This document shows, in pieces, positions 1 to 10,731 of a stretch of DNA of 64,000 bases. Numbering within the stretch: position 1 is the first letter of the stretch; each line of letters opens with the position of its first letter. The stretch lies in assembly GCF_000247695.1 (NCBI RefSeq), contig NW_004624781.1, forward strand, positions 10,892,182 through 10,956,181, read 5' to 3'. This DNA comes from Heterocephalus glaber (lineage: Eukaryota; Chordata; Mammalia; Rodentia; Bathyergidae). The notes under the pieces are model-generated. The model was not told where the DNA came from, did no database searches, and saw nothing but the letters and a program-made list of their open reading frames with translations. Both the position numbers and the translations under genes were made by a program.

Positions 1-524
1 GAAAATTAAGTGAATTTGTTACACAGCAATACCTAACTGATACACTCACAACAGGTACCTAGTACAATCTTTTGCAATATGATCCAGAGTTGAAAAACCA
101 CAACACATTAGTCTGTCAACCACATGCCAGCTTATATCAATTTAGCTCCCTCATTCATCTCTCTATACATTTATGACTGAGGCTGCAGGCATCATACAAA
201 AAGTGGGTGGCGATCCCTCCTAGTAGCTTGAGGTTGGTCCCCCTCTACCCAATCTGGCTTCTCGAAAAAGCTACCTTCAGGTTCTATTACTTGGATTCTT
301 TCCCTAGGCTCAGCCATGCCCACTTGCACCTTAGTCAGCCTAATGGCTGTTTGGGGGGTTTTTTTAGTTTTGATTGCTACTACACACTTTTTATTACATG
401 ATATTCAGCTTTATGCCAACAGCTCAGTGCCCCACCCCCACCCCCCCGCACAAAGTCCCCATTCTCATTCTAAAGTCTGGGACATAAGTTCTGGATTTTC
501 ATTAGTCAAGGAACAGAGAGTGAT
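1..524. other. Unique sequence, no gene recognised
   Basis: No repeat family or coding signal is recognised. The only compositional feature is a C-rich run around 429-449. The open frames here overlap each other on both strands and show no known protein motif. Confidence 0.5.
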
Positions 525-685
525 AAAAAATTATCCCAGGTGAAGGGAGGACAGGGAATGGGGAAAAAATAAGAACCAAGATACATCATGTACAGGTACA
601 AGCACCCAATGATAAATGTAAATGTATTGTATACCTAAAATATACCAATAAAAGATATTTAAGAAAAAAAAATTACCCCAGGTGA
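525..685 (+). mobile_element. Severely 5'-truncated L1 3' end with target-site duplications
   Basis: A 19-base flank, aaaaaattatcccaggtga, at 525-543 recurs at 667-685 with one change (t to c). Between them lie about 123 bases matching the 3' untranslated end of the L1 copies near 38.24-38.37 kb and 61.53-61.64 kb: a gggga-rich start, then aataagaaccaagata, then tatacctaaaatataccaa, then an A-rich tail. This is the structure of a target-primed L1 insertion cut short within its 3' UTR. The near-identical flanks suggest a fairly recent event. It carries no coding sequence. Confidence 0.85.
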
Positions 686-853
686 CAAAGGCTTGAGCAG
701 TGCTCTCATTAACTTTTGATGGGATGACTTGGCTGAACAATTTTTACTGGGATGCCAAGGCAATACAAAGCAGTTAGTAGGTGTGTCACACTTCTCTCAG
801 ATAAGAGGAATCCCAAAACAGTGGAATCCCAGATCCCTGCAATGGGCAAAGAG

Positions 854-1045
854 TACAGTGAACCCTTGACTTACGAACTCAATCAGTTCTCAAGGGCTCG
901 TTGTAACTAAGTTAATATAGCTGAGATCTGGATGCTTACTTGGGTACATGCTATACATAACAAGCAGCAGATGAATCTTCCATTAGGCTGGTTAACCCAA
1001 ATTATTTGTATGTCAGCCAGTCATGACTTGAGGGTCCACTTTGTA
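854..1045. mobile_element. Tc1/mariner-type miniature element (Tigger-like)
   Basis: The segment starts tacagtgaacccttgactta and ends agtcatgacttgagggtcca followed by ctttgta. The right end, reversed, reads tacaaagtggaccctcaagt, an imperfect inverted copy of the left end. Both ends finish in TA, the target of the Tc1/mariner superfamily. Internal phrases such as gacttacgaactcaa and ttatttgtatgtcag resemble a known mammalian non-autonomous DNA transposon. No transposase is encoded. The exact family name is uncertain. Confidence 0.55.
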
Positions 1046-1260
1046 GTGGACCTGATATTTGACTCTATAGAGAATAGAAATGGAGATGACTCAAGAGTCA
1101 ATATCTATGAGTAAAATAAAAATCAAAAGCCAAGTAGATAAATCATTTTAAAATGCTGATGCATAGGACTAAAGCATAGAGCTAAAAGCACAATCTAGGG
1201 TTAAGGCAACAGGATAGAAGCCAGGCATCTCAGTACATGGGGAAGTAAAAAGGACTTCAC

Positions 1261-1540
1261 TGGAATAAATCAAACAGTCACACTTAAATATCACATGGTT
1301 TCTCTTATATGAGAAACCCAAAGTATAAATAAAGAGGAAGATAGAAGACACATAATAGGAAGTAGGAAGGTAGATGTTCCTCAAATAGGAAGGGGATCAA
1401 GAGATAGAGGGAGGGAGGAGGGAAAAGGGACGGAAAAGGGAATGAAGATATGTACATGTACCAACTCCACACAAGAAATGTAAACATTATACGCTGCAAA
1501 CTTGCACAAAGAAGAAAAAGAAAAGGTCTTGACTGGAAAA
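1261..1540 (+). mobile_element. L1 3' end, older rodent-type subfamily
   Basis: The segment shares a colinear run of motifs with 45.83-46.06 kb: atcacatggtttctcttata, ataggaagtagg, agatagatgtt, a purine-rich tract, gtaccaactccacaca and aatgtaaacattat. The purine-rich tract inside a 3' UTR is typical of mammalian L1. It differs from the younger L1 3' ends at 0.55, 38.3 and 61.5 kb, so at least two L1 subfamilies are present. No clear flanking duplication was found. Confidence 0.65.
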
Positions 1541-2490
1541 GGAAATGAGCCATAGGGAACTTCCTTAAGGCATCCATGGAACTCCTGAGAGCTTAGTTTT
1601 GGGCAAGGAAAACAGACCCATGTCACATGCCAACTCCTCCTGCACCTCCAGAAAACTGCAGATTAACTACTGTTACTATCAAAAGACCTCTGACGGTTCT
1701 TAGGCTGTGTATATAACACAAGTGCAGCAAAAGAGTCCCACCTACCATCTTTTACTCAATTATCCCAGTCATTCCCCAGTAGGAAAGAGAACTAAGCAAC
1801 TGCCCTAATTTACCACACCCTAGGGACAACTCAGCTTTCTCATTTCCAAGGGTCCCGTGGGTACAAGGAAGCATAGTTGACAATAGAAAGATCTGCTCTC
1901 TAAATCTGAAGAAAATTGTTCCTATCTGCCCATGGGCCATGTGAAGTCATGGAGTTTTGACCCGAGTTGGAGGGAAAGAACAGTGAGGTGACCAGAAGAT
2001 CTAGAAGGAATCAGTCTTCCAGGGGATTGAATTAGTGGAGATCTAGGTGTGGATGTAATTTCAAATGCCTAGTAAATCCTTTTGTCTTCAAATATATCTT
2101 CCATCGCTCTCTACAATAGTATCATTAGAGATTTATTAACTCAATTAAAAGAATATCAAGTATTTCTCTATAAATACTCTATTTTAATAGTATTGTCTGA
2201 GCAAGAGGTAAGAATCCATCAGTCCTTTAACCCTCAGTACTAAGTAACCGAGTAGAGGAGGTTGGAGATAGGCAGGCTGGTCTGGTGGGATTTCATGGAG
2301 GTGTCAGAAGGCCCCAAACACCTGGGTGTGAAAATGATGGTGGGAGAAACCAGGAGACAAAGAAGTAAAAGTGAGAAAAACAAGAAAAGTGAGAAAAATG
2401 TCACATACTTAATAATTAGAATGTTGGAAACAAAAAGAAGGTGAAAAGGACAAGCTGTGGTTCTAAGGTTAATACTTCCCTCAGTGGACC
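1541..2490. other. Unique sequence, nothing recognised
   Basis: No repeat family, splice-bounded open frame or RNA gene is recognised. The stretch 2330-2450 is purine-rich, which explains the lysine- and arginine-rich open frame there. Confidence 0.5.
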
Positions 2491-2600
2491 ACTTAGAGGA
2501 TTAGTAAAATAGTATCTATGGAGCATCTAGCCCAGTGTCTGACACCTACTAGGCACCCAGTAAATCACAGGCATTGTTACTTTCATTTACTTAAGGAGGT
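2491..2600 (+). repeat. MIR SINE fragment (3' half)
   Basis: The run ctagcccagtgtctgacacc, then taggcacccagtaaatc and an attgttac ending, follows the 3' portion of the ancient MIR consensus (cagtgcctggcacatagtaggcgctcaataaa). It is heavily diverged, as expected for a pan-mammalian relic. Confidence 0.6.
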
Positions 2601-2930
2601 GTCTCTGTTCTGATCAGGAGTGCCCACAGACCAGTCTTTGAGGCTCAGATCCTAAATCTCCTAAGGTCCTTGTCCCCTGGACTCTCTCCTCTGTCCTTAG
2701 TGTCCTCATCTGCACTCAGTCTGCTGCTCATCTCCCCCACTTCTACACAGATCATGAATCATCAGTGGTCCTTTCTTCTTGCCTGATTTTCTCCAACTTC
2801 TTTTATTTAGTCTAATGCCTCACCTAGAATATGACATCCTCCAGACATCCCTGCATCTCTCTGTCCCCTGCCTCATGCATCTGGTCTGTGTCCTGGACTC
2901 ACTGGAGTTACTTAATTGGAAAGAAAATTG

Positions 2931-3115
2931 CACTTTTAGGAAACCTGAATGTGAGACCTGGTGCTGGCCCTTGGTAGACCATGAGAAGTTTATTCACTAC
3001 TTCTCAGTCTCAGTTTCCCCATTTATAAAACTAGGATGGCATTTCCTACCTGCCTGTTCACTTAGCACTCACCTCACACCTGCTGAGTGGTGTGTTAGGT
3101 AAGGAGGATTCTATA
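2931..3115 (+). repeat. MIR-like SINE fragment
   Basis: The part around 3000-3060 reads acttctcagtctcagtttcc then ccatttataaaactagga, the core and 3' half of MIR (cctcagtttcctcatctgtaaaatggga). The upstream part fits the MIR 5' half less well. The 107-codon open frame across it is not coding. Confidence 0.5.
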
Positions 3116-3640
3116 GTGGGAAAAACATAGGCACAGGCCTTGTCTTCACAGAGCACGCATTCAGACATTAATTGGATCATGAAATAAACGTAAAATAACA
3201 AATGTGACTTAAATGAAGATAAAATACCAACTGCAGTTGTGCCATGAAGAAGGGGTTATGTAATATAATAATGTGACAGTGAAAACTAAATGTGTCTTCA
3301 CATCTGACCAGGCATGTAAAAAGTATCCAATAATTCTCTTACTACAAAATCTTTGGATGCTCTTCTCTCTTCTTTTTGGTCTAATTTGCTCCTATTTGTT
3401 CTTCAGACTCTACTTCCAACTCTAATTCCCCAGGAAAAGACAATCTTCTGTGATTCCATGTTATAGGAAGAATCAGAGGCTCTTGGCATAGAGGGACAGA
3501 ATTGGCATTAGTAATTGGTTCATTTTAGGCTGTATTCCTAAATCACAGTCATGAGTGAGTTTTGAATAAGTCCTAGAAATGATGGTTTCTCTGATTTCTC
3601 TTAGAAAATTGGTGAGCAGGCCTTCTTCAGAGGCTTTGTT

Positions 3641-4090
3641 ATAATAAAGCATTGCATAGATACCAAGTATCATCAAAAGGACCATTAAGTAAATAGGTTA
3701 TGAAATATCCATGATATGAAATAGTGTTCAACATTTTAAAGAAATATGTATGTATATATATGAAAATGGCTCCAATGCATATTAGTATGCAAAGAAAAGC
3801 AAGTAATGACATAGTATTTCCAGTGTTGTCTACATTTATGGTATGAACAGCAAAATCTAAGTGTGTGCAGGACAACATGTAAGGAGTGATCAGAAGGGAC
3901 CTGCAGCCTAAGTGCTCTGGTCAGTTAACTCAATGGGAAATACACCTATGGGGAAGAAGACACACATGAGGAGGGGATGGCATCCAGAGTGATCGTCACC
4001 CTTTGCTTTATATATTTTTATCTTGTTTGTATCTTTCATAGCAATGCTTTTCTATATCGCTTGAGTAATTAAATATAAAGATCAAAAAAG
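3641..4090 (+). mobile_element. Old L1 3' end (L1ME-like)
   Basis: The sequence includes gaccattaagtaaataggtt, then tgaaatatccatgatatgaa, then gaaaagcaagtaatgacata, which follows the end of L1 ORF2 and the 3' UTR of old L1M/L1ME elements. A T-rich tatttttatcttgtttgtat near 4013 fits the L1ME 3' UTR end. Divergence is high, so the subfamily is uncertain. Confidence 0.45.
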
Positions 4091-4779
4091 GAAATAATAT
4101 AAGTCAGCAATTGTATTTGTCCCTTCCAAATGTCTTCTGTGTGCATGGTTCTATGCCACAAGTTTATGCCATGGTTTCTGCACATTTGTGTTACTGACTA
4201 CATGATGTATATTTAAACCAAGTGCTTGAATTTTGCCTGTGCCGAGGTGACTTTCATCATTGCCCATGGAAGGGCTGTCATTTAAAATATGTTTTGTACT
4301 GCTTTTGAAACACATTTAATCTTTGTCCATTAATCTGCTTTCCCTAAACCTTTCCCTAATTCTTCTCAAGGATTTCCCACCTGCTGTTCAGGATATACAA
4401 CAGAGTGACTTTAATCATGTTTGAAATTATTTTTGTCAAACTTAGTCCATATTTGCCAGTTTCTTTCCATTCCAAAGTCTGTGACTTTTTAGGTTGAATA
4501 CTGATCAATTTTTTAGCATTATGGCACATTGGCAACAGATATGATAATAAGTGGATAATTATCTTCTGAAAAACAGTAATATTTCACATAGGCTAAACTA
4601 AGCTTAGATCTATCTGAGTGCGTTTTAGATCTTCCAATTGTGGAAGTTTTCTCTTACCAAAAATAACACCTTTCATTGGGTTATATTCAAGCTGCATACT
4701 TTTTAAAGTCCCTCTCATGCAGGCATGCATTAGTTCATTATTTCTGTTATTTATGGGCTACTTTTTGATTAAAAATCTG
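4091..4779. other. AT-rich unique sequence
   Basis: No recognisable repeat, exon or RNA gene was seen in this stretch. Confidence 0.45.
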
Positions 4780-4891
4780 ATTGGGGACTTTATTTTTTAT
4801 TTTTGGTACCAGGGATTGAACTCGGGTCCTTGCACTTGCAAGGCAGGCGCCAGAACCACTGAGCTAAATCCCTGGCTAATTGGGGACTTTA
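4780..4891 (-). repeat. ID-type tRNA-derived SINE with 13-bp target-site duplications
   Basis: The flank attggggacttta is present at both 4780-4792 and 4879-4891 without mismatch. The SINE body between is on the minus strand: a T-rich tail, then ggtaccagggattgaactcg, ending actgagctaaatccctggc. Read on the minus strand it has an internal polymerase III A box (tagctcagtggtt) and B box (gttcaatccc). The perfect duplications suggest a recent L1-mobilised insertion. It is not a functional tRNA gene. Confidence 0.9.
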
Positions 4892-5479
4892 AATGGAGAG
4901 AGAAGGCTGAGCAGCTCAACATTTGAGGCCATTTCTCTAGATTAGGCCAGGACTCCCTTTGTCCTTGAACAACCAGAAGTCAGTTTCTCCTGGGGTGGGC
5001 AACCCCACTGGCTGCAGATCCTGGTTCTACCTTCTCCCCTTGCTTGGCATCTATGGCTTGACCCTTACTACTGCTTCACTTTCACAGAGCAGCAGCCAAT
5101 GCGTAGAGTAGAGAGGGGTAGAGGAGAGATTGGCATCAGAGTACTCACTGAGCACTGCTGGGTGCACTGATTTGGTTGGTTGGTTTACTGTTCTTTCAGT
5201 GGAGTGGGAGTCATGAAATGACCCCTGGAAGTTCTGATAGGAAGCTCTGAGTATTGAGCCAAGGGACTCATTACCAGTCTGACCTGCTGTGTGATTTGGA
5301 CACCATCTGCAATACCTCACTGTGTGGTGAACTGCGAACTTCATAAAATGGAAATTACACTCCATAACTGTTCTCATGCTGTCCACAGTGCTTAACTCCT
5401 TTATAGAAGACAAAGCTCACCCCCATGAGATATTTACCTTCACTACTCACAGCTTTATGGGTCCAACCTTGGGCAACCC
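4892..5479. other. Unique sequence
   Basis: A 120-codon minus-strand open frame spans 5051-5413 but has no recognised motif, and no splice or promoter context supports it. No repeat was recognised. Confidence 0.4.
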
Positions 5480-5640
5480 TTGGCTTTGGGCAAGGAATTT
5501 CACTTCCCAATGCCTCCACTTCTTTGTGTCTATGAATGAACTTCCTTCATAAAGTTGGCTTGAGAATTCAATTAGATAAAAGCAATCAAACACTGAACCC
5601 AGTCTGTGTCTTTATGTTTTATCATTGTGTGAAATAATAA
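5480..5640 (+). repeat. MIR-like SINE relic
   Basis: The order of motifs follows MIR: ttgggcaaggaatttcact, cttcccaatgcctccacttc, a region like tctgtaaaat, then ttgagaattcaattagataa and a trailing aatcaaacactgaacc. It is strongly diverged. Confidence 0.45.
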
Positions 5641-6480
5641 ATCCTCTTAGTTTTAAAAACACGTTCCCCAGGGATTCTTTTACTTAATCCAGTTGTGGAA
5701 GCGTCCTGACCGACACTCCAAGATTAATGTTCTGGCTTCCAGCCCTGAGGTTAGCACCTCAGCCACTGCCGGCTGATCCCTCAGGACGCTGCCTTGCAAC
5801 AATGATGTCCATTGATCCTTGTCCTTCCTCTACATCATGACCACAAGTATCCAATAGACTCTCCAACTTTTCTTTCTAATTCTTAGATTCCAGGTTTCTG
5901 ACTTCTTACCCACTATTCACTTTACCTGCTTCAAACTCTTTTCTCTCAATTGGAGTAGTCTGACACATTCTGTGTCTTCTCAGATATGACACTCAGGTTC
6001 AAGTTCCTGTCCTGTGGTTTCCTTTGTGGCTGTGGCTATGACTGTCATGGTGGGGATCCTGTGCTTGCTAACCCACATTTTTTGCTAGCACAACTTTTTA
6101 CTGACCCTCTTTCTGGAGAAACTTCACAAGTCCTCCAGAGTCTTTACACCGAAAAGATACTACTGGGAAAAAAATTAAACAAATGATTGCATTTCCTCTT
6201 CCAGTTTTTTCCCTATATTTCTTGCCTTTGTTCAGTTCTATACTGATACGGTAACATAGGTGTAAATGAAACAACCTCAATTTTCTCAGATTTCCAAGCT
6301 ATTTTGTAAAACATCTTAAAAGCTCTGTATTTTCTCATGAATACTTCATTTGACTGGAGATTTTGTGAAATAGTCTGTTTGACCCAGAAGTTTGTTCTTT
6401 AAACCACCATGAGGACTGGAATAAGACTAATTTTCCTGACCATTGAATAGATGAATAGCTTTTCTTTGCCTGATACTGTA
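5641..6480. other. Unique sequence
   Basis: No repeat family or gene is recognised. A 66-codon open frame at 5986-6186 begins with a short cysteine-rich run, but nothing else supports it. Confidence 0.4.
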
Positions 6481-6483
6481 GCT

Positions 6484-6625
6484 GCTAGCCACATGTGATT
6501 TTTAAATTTAAATTTACTGTATTTAAATACAATGTATTCAGTTCTTTAGTCATACTATCCACTCTTCCAGTGCACCAAAGCCACATGTGGCTAGTGGCTA
6601 CCATATTGGATAGCAGAGAGCACAG
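6484..6625. repeat. MER-type DNA transposon relic with inverted ends
   Basis: The segment begins near agccacatgtgatttttaaa and later contains agccacatgtggctagtggc followed by taccatattggatagcag. The agccacatgtg and cacatgtggct motifs form an inverted pair, and the AT-rich centre (tttaaatttaaatt) matches a common mammalian non-autonomous DNA repeat. The exact MER number is not assigned. Confidence 0.5.
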
Positions 6626-8700
6626 AACCCTCCCACCATCACAGCAAGTTCTATGGGACAGTGTTGGTGCAGATGTGAGATGTCAGGTTTCCAAAGCTGA
6701 GTGTCAAGATTCTAATGATGAAAGGGACATGGGCTTCACACCTCTGCTCCACAGCCTAACTAACCATACTTCATTATGAGGTAGGATAGAAGAAATAAAG
6801 ATGAAAACGAAACTATAGGTCTAAGATATGAGCAAAGTTAACCAAGGTTATCCATATCTGTATTCCATATCTTTACTTCCTAGCCTTTTGGGGGGTTTTT
6901 GTCCCATCATACCCAAATCCCTTAAAGATACCATAAGTCGATGAATTAACTTAGTTGGTAAAGAAAAGGGTAACAATTGGAACTTAAGATGAAGACACAA
7001 ATTCGAGGGGTTTAAAGAACGTTTTTAGACCAAACATCTTAGATCACTCACCTTAAAGGATAACTCCAAGACCATATTATATTTATGTACATATAATATT
7101 TTATGTATATAATCTCCAAGCCCAGACCAAAGGGTATCTCTTTCCTGAGTGCCCACCCTCTATTTTTTCTGAATGCAGACTTCTTTAACTTTGCCTAGTA
7201 AATTTGTCTATGTCTCTTAATAATGACAAATCCTGACATTCTTTTTTCTATGACAGGAGTTGATGAACTTACTCCATGGAGAAGTGTCTCCTCTTTGGAC
7301 CCCATCCAGTGACAAATGTGCTTTAGTTATTTCCAATCTATAAAATGGTAATAGAAAGTTTATTACCCACTTCCCTGAAGAGTTGTATATGAAGGTTCTT
7401 GTAACTGCAAAACTCACACAGAATTTTGCTAAGGAGTGTAAGTGGGACACGCTATAGAAGTGATCGCCATGTGTCTACTGACACCTCTTCATTTGGGGCT
7501 GACCCCATAATAGATCAGGGGGGAGATGTGGTAATGGCCTCAGTGCCACTAACCACTGGGATTGGCAGATGTATCCTAACCTCACCTTCTCCTTTAGCCC
7601 AAGCAACCCTCAAGACTTACACTGCTTGTTTAACTCTGTTTGATACATGTAGTCTAAGGCCACAGCATTATGGGACAGTTCTTATAATCTCACCAAAGAA
7701 AATGTGAGCAGCATAGAAGGGGCCCTGGTTCTAACTTGGTGGCTGACAATGACCACCTCAAGCCCAAACACAGAGACTTCATTCTTCCTTTGGCACAAGT
7801 GCACATGTCCACCAGGCACCCTGGGATGAGGCCTTCCTACAGCAGTACTGAGCTGGCTCTTATATAATCTCGTCACCAACAATATGTAAGCCATTTGCAA
7901 AGTGCCACAATTTATGCCATTTGCTCATGGAAGAGGACATTAGAAATTCAGCTCCACTTCATTATCCATTTGAATAAATTTTTAAATTTCGAGCCTGCTG
8001 CCTAACTATGAGGGCTGAATTATGACCACAGTTTCCCTCTTTCTCTTCTCTCTCCCTTTCTCTCTTTGCCAGTGGGAGCAATAAATAGATAAGTAAAAAT
8101 CACTGCAGAATAATTGTAGGTACTGTGGGCTAGAAGCTAAGCTAGGCCGATTTGGAGCCTCTGAGGCTTGTCTTTCTGGGTCTTTTTTATATTACTTTTT
8201 TCCTGGCCCATCATTACATGGGATTCAATTATCTCCAGGAGCACAGAGGAAGTTTGCATACACCAGCCCTGGGGCATTATTCATCACAAAGCATTTCTGG
8301 AGAGAAAGAAATAGAGGGAGATGTTTCTCTGGTTTTCCCTAAAGCTGTTATTTTTTCATTTGGAGACTTGGTTGAGTTTTAGCATTTTTAACCCTCTTCT
8401 AAAGTCCCCTTCTCAAGAATGAGGTATTCTCAGAGGGTGCTCATCAAATTCTAGAAAATTCTAAGTATGAAATCAAGGCTTGTTGGCTTTTCCTGGGGAG
8501 GATCCTTCTCTCAAGAAACACCAAGCAAACTAAAAGCAACTTAACCCTTGGAATTTGCCTGTTTCCATACAGGTTTTTGAGACCTTGGAATGACCTTGGG
8601 GTCGGTCTCTACTGAAGGAAAGACAACTATATCCTTCGGCATCCACTTTTGGGTACCCAATGTGTCTCCCAATAATCAGGCGCTGAATGTTTCCCCTTGG
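6626..8700. other. Unique sequence, about 2 kb
   Basis: No repeat family, exon pair or RNA gene is recognised. There is an AT-rich patch at 7075-7115 and a pyrimidine-rich patch at 8033-8070. Open frames of 70-93 codons occur on both strands without motifs. Confidence 0.4.
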
Positions 8701-8900
8701 CCAGGCTCTATCCTGAGGGCTCTGAAGGTACTAACCCATTTAAGAGTCACAGTACTCCCTTGAGAAAGATAGTATAATTATTCTCATTTTGCAGGGATGA
8801 GCCTACAGAATTTTTTTAAACTTAATCCAGTTCACATAGCCAGGAAATGGCAGAGAACAGACTCAAAAGACAGCTTTGCTCAGACCAGAGCCTTCCCCTT
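8701..8900 (-). repeat. MIR SINE, antisense
   Basis: The order is that of reversed MIR: ctaacccatttaagagtcac, then attattctcattttgcaggg, then cacatagccaggaaatggca and agactcaaa. These match reversed MIR segments (attattcccattttacag; cacacagctagtaagtggcagag). Confidence 0.65.
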
Positions 8901-8984
8901 TAGCTGATAACCTCTCCTGGCTCATGCATGGATGGATTTTGGAAACACTGAGTGAAAGAAACCAGACGTGGAAGCCCATTTATT

Positions 8985-9235
8985 AGAGCATACTATTTAT
9001 TTGAAATGTCCAGAATGTGAAAATCTATAGAGATAGAAAGAGATTAGTGGTTGTCTAGGATTTGGGGTCTGGAAAGTGGCTACTAATGTTCAGGATCTCT
9101 TTTGGGGTCAAGGATTAATTGTACAACTGATTGCAGTGAAGGTTGCATAATTCTGTGAATGTATCGAAAGCCACCAAAATGTACATTTTAAAAGGTGAAC
9201 TTTATGATATGTGAATTATGTCTTAATGAAGCTGT
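8985..9235 (+). mobile_element. L1M 3' end
   Basis: The series atttgaaatgtccagaatgt, tagagatagaaagagattag, tggttgtctagg, tgtacattttaaaaggtgaa and tatgtgaattatgtctt is the well-known 3' UTR of old placental L1M elements. A mariner fragment begins directly after it. Confidence 0.7.
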
Positions 9236-9545
9236 GAAAAACAATATGAGGTCCAAGATGGAGGTTTCTTAGGCAGAGTGAACGCTGAGTAGGTCTCAGA
9301 GCCATGTGGAAAATGGTTAGGAAGTATATACATTTTGAATCAACGCAGGACATTGAGGCAGCCACAAAAGCACAACTAAAGACCCTCATGAAAGAGCACT
9401 TCCAGAACTGCTTCAGAAAGTGGCAGGAGCACTGGGATAAATGGGTTTGAAGTGAGAGTGAGTATTTCAAGAGGATTAATGACAATGTGTCTTTTACTGT
9501 AATAATAATTTTTAAAGAATTTAAATATACACCATATTTTTTTTA
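9236..9545 (+). mobile_element. Mariner DNA transposon, 3' portion
   Basis: This is the sense-strand 3' part of a Tc1/mariner element. It encodes the last part of the transposase (9331-9450), followed by an AT-rich non-coding end, taatttttaaagaatttaaa through atatttttt to atcatacctt. The related copies at 16.0-16.6 kb and 27.1-27.65 kb share both the coding tail and this end. The 5' half, with the DNA-binding domain, is absent. Confidence 0.75.
9331..9450 (+). pseudogene. Mariner transposase, C-terminal fragment
   Basis: The frame from 9331 reads 39 residues to a TGA at 9448-9450. It contains HFESTQDIEAATKAQ, then EHFQNCFRKWQEHWDKWV. The F-x-x-C-F-x-K-W-x-x-x-W-D-K pattern is the usual C-terminus of mariner transposases, just after the catalytic domain. 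The catalytic DDD residues lie upstream and are not present. It is a dead relic with no start codon. Confidence 0.8.
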
Positions 9546-10691
9546 TCATACCTTATCATCCCAGTGGACTCCATTCCTAAATCCAGGAAGCAGGCATGCC
9601 CTATTAATCTCCGTACCCATCTCTGCAAAGTGGTTCACACAGACCAGATGCTGAACTCTGGTAGTTGACAAGCTTTTTCAAGGATGGTAGAGCCTCTTAC
9701 GCGTGCTATTTACTGAATGAATGCAGAAGTGGTATTGCATGAGCAACTCAGTAGGTCAGTGACACCCCAGAGATGCCAGAGTTGGGAATGAATGCACAAG
9801 CCAGATGAGCTGACACCTCCCAACCTCAGTCTTCCTTCTGTATCTCTCCCCTACATTTGCATACTTATTATCGGACTGCTTAAAAGAATAGCATCCACTC
9901 ACTGCCTCTGTTTATTCGCCTCACACTTACTCCACGACTCTCTGCACAGGTCTTGCTGGGTCTTCTGAGCACCTCCTTGTCATTGAATACAATGGCCTGA
10001 CTGTCCTCTTCTCTGGCCTGCCACAGCCTGTGTCACCACCTCCCATGTCCTCCGTGGCATACACAGCCCTCCTGCTTCCATAGCCCTCTCTCTTTGTGGA
10101 TTCTCTCCCTATCACTCTGGTCTCTCATTCTTAACCACCTTTTCCCTAATTTCTGAATGTTCTGTCTTGGCCAGGATTATTCTCAGCCTTCCTTTTTATC
10201 TCACTTACTTTTCTCCCCCAGGAGACCCCATCCTCACCCAGTTGTTAACTAGATGCAACTCCCCCAGGTTCTACCTCCCAGGCTCCACCCCTGTGGGAAT
10301 GGTCCAGAGCACCTCAACCCCCCTAAAGCTACTGCCCACATCTGACCCTGGGTAAACCTCAGGTAACTTACTCAGATCTCAATCAGACGGCCCAGGCCAT
10401 CTCCTCTCTATCTTGCTGTGTGCTTTACCTTCCTAAAACAACTTGCAGTTACCTCGTAGTGTAATTATTGTGTCAATGTTTTCCTCTAGGGGACTGTAAC
10501 CTCTGCGTAGTAGGGGTCATGGCTGCTTTGCTCAAAAGTAGCTCCCTCTTAATCAGCTCAGTGGCTGAAACCATTGCTAAATGTATAAATGCTCTGTTCC
10601 TCTCTCTTTCTCTTTTATTAGGTGATTTGTGTCAAAAGATAGCCAGATTTAGCTTCCTTCTATACACTAAGGCTGCTGTGATTGTCTTTAC

Positions 10692-10692
<1 letters not shown>
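9546..10692. other. Unique sequence
   Basis: No repeat family is recognised. The stretch 9900-10340 is relatively C-rich, but no CpG-island density is seen and no coding frame is convincing. Confidence 0.4.

Positions 10693-10728
<36 letters not shown>
10693..10728 (+). repeat. (TG)18 microsatellite
   Basis: An uninterrupted run of 18 TG dinucleotides, likely polymorphic between individuals. Confidence 0.97.

Positions 10729-10731
<3 letters not shown>

Noticed and set aside
1381..1626. Pyrimidine-rich minus-strand open frames with hydrophobic stretches
   Set aside because: They are read across the purine-rich 3' UTR of an L1 and do not encode membrane proteins.
5051..5413. A 120-codon minus-strand open frame
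   Set aside because: No domain, signal peptide or splice context is visible, and no supporting neighbour gene exists.
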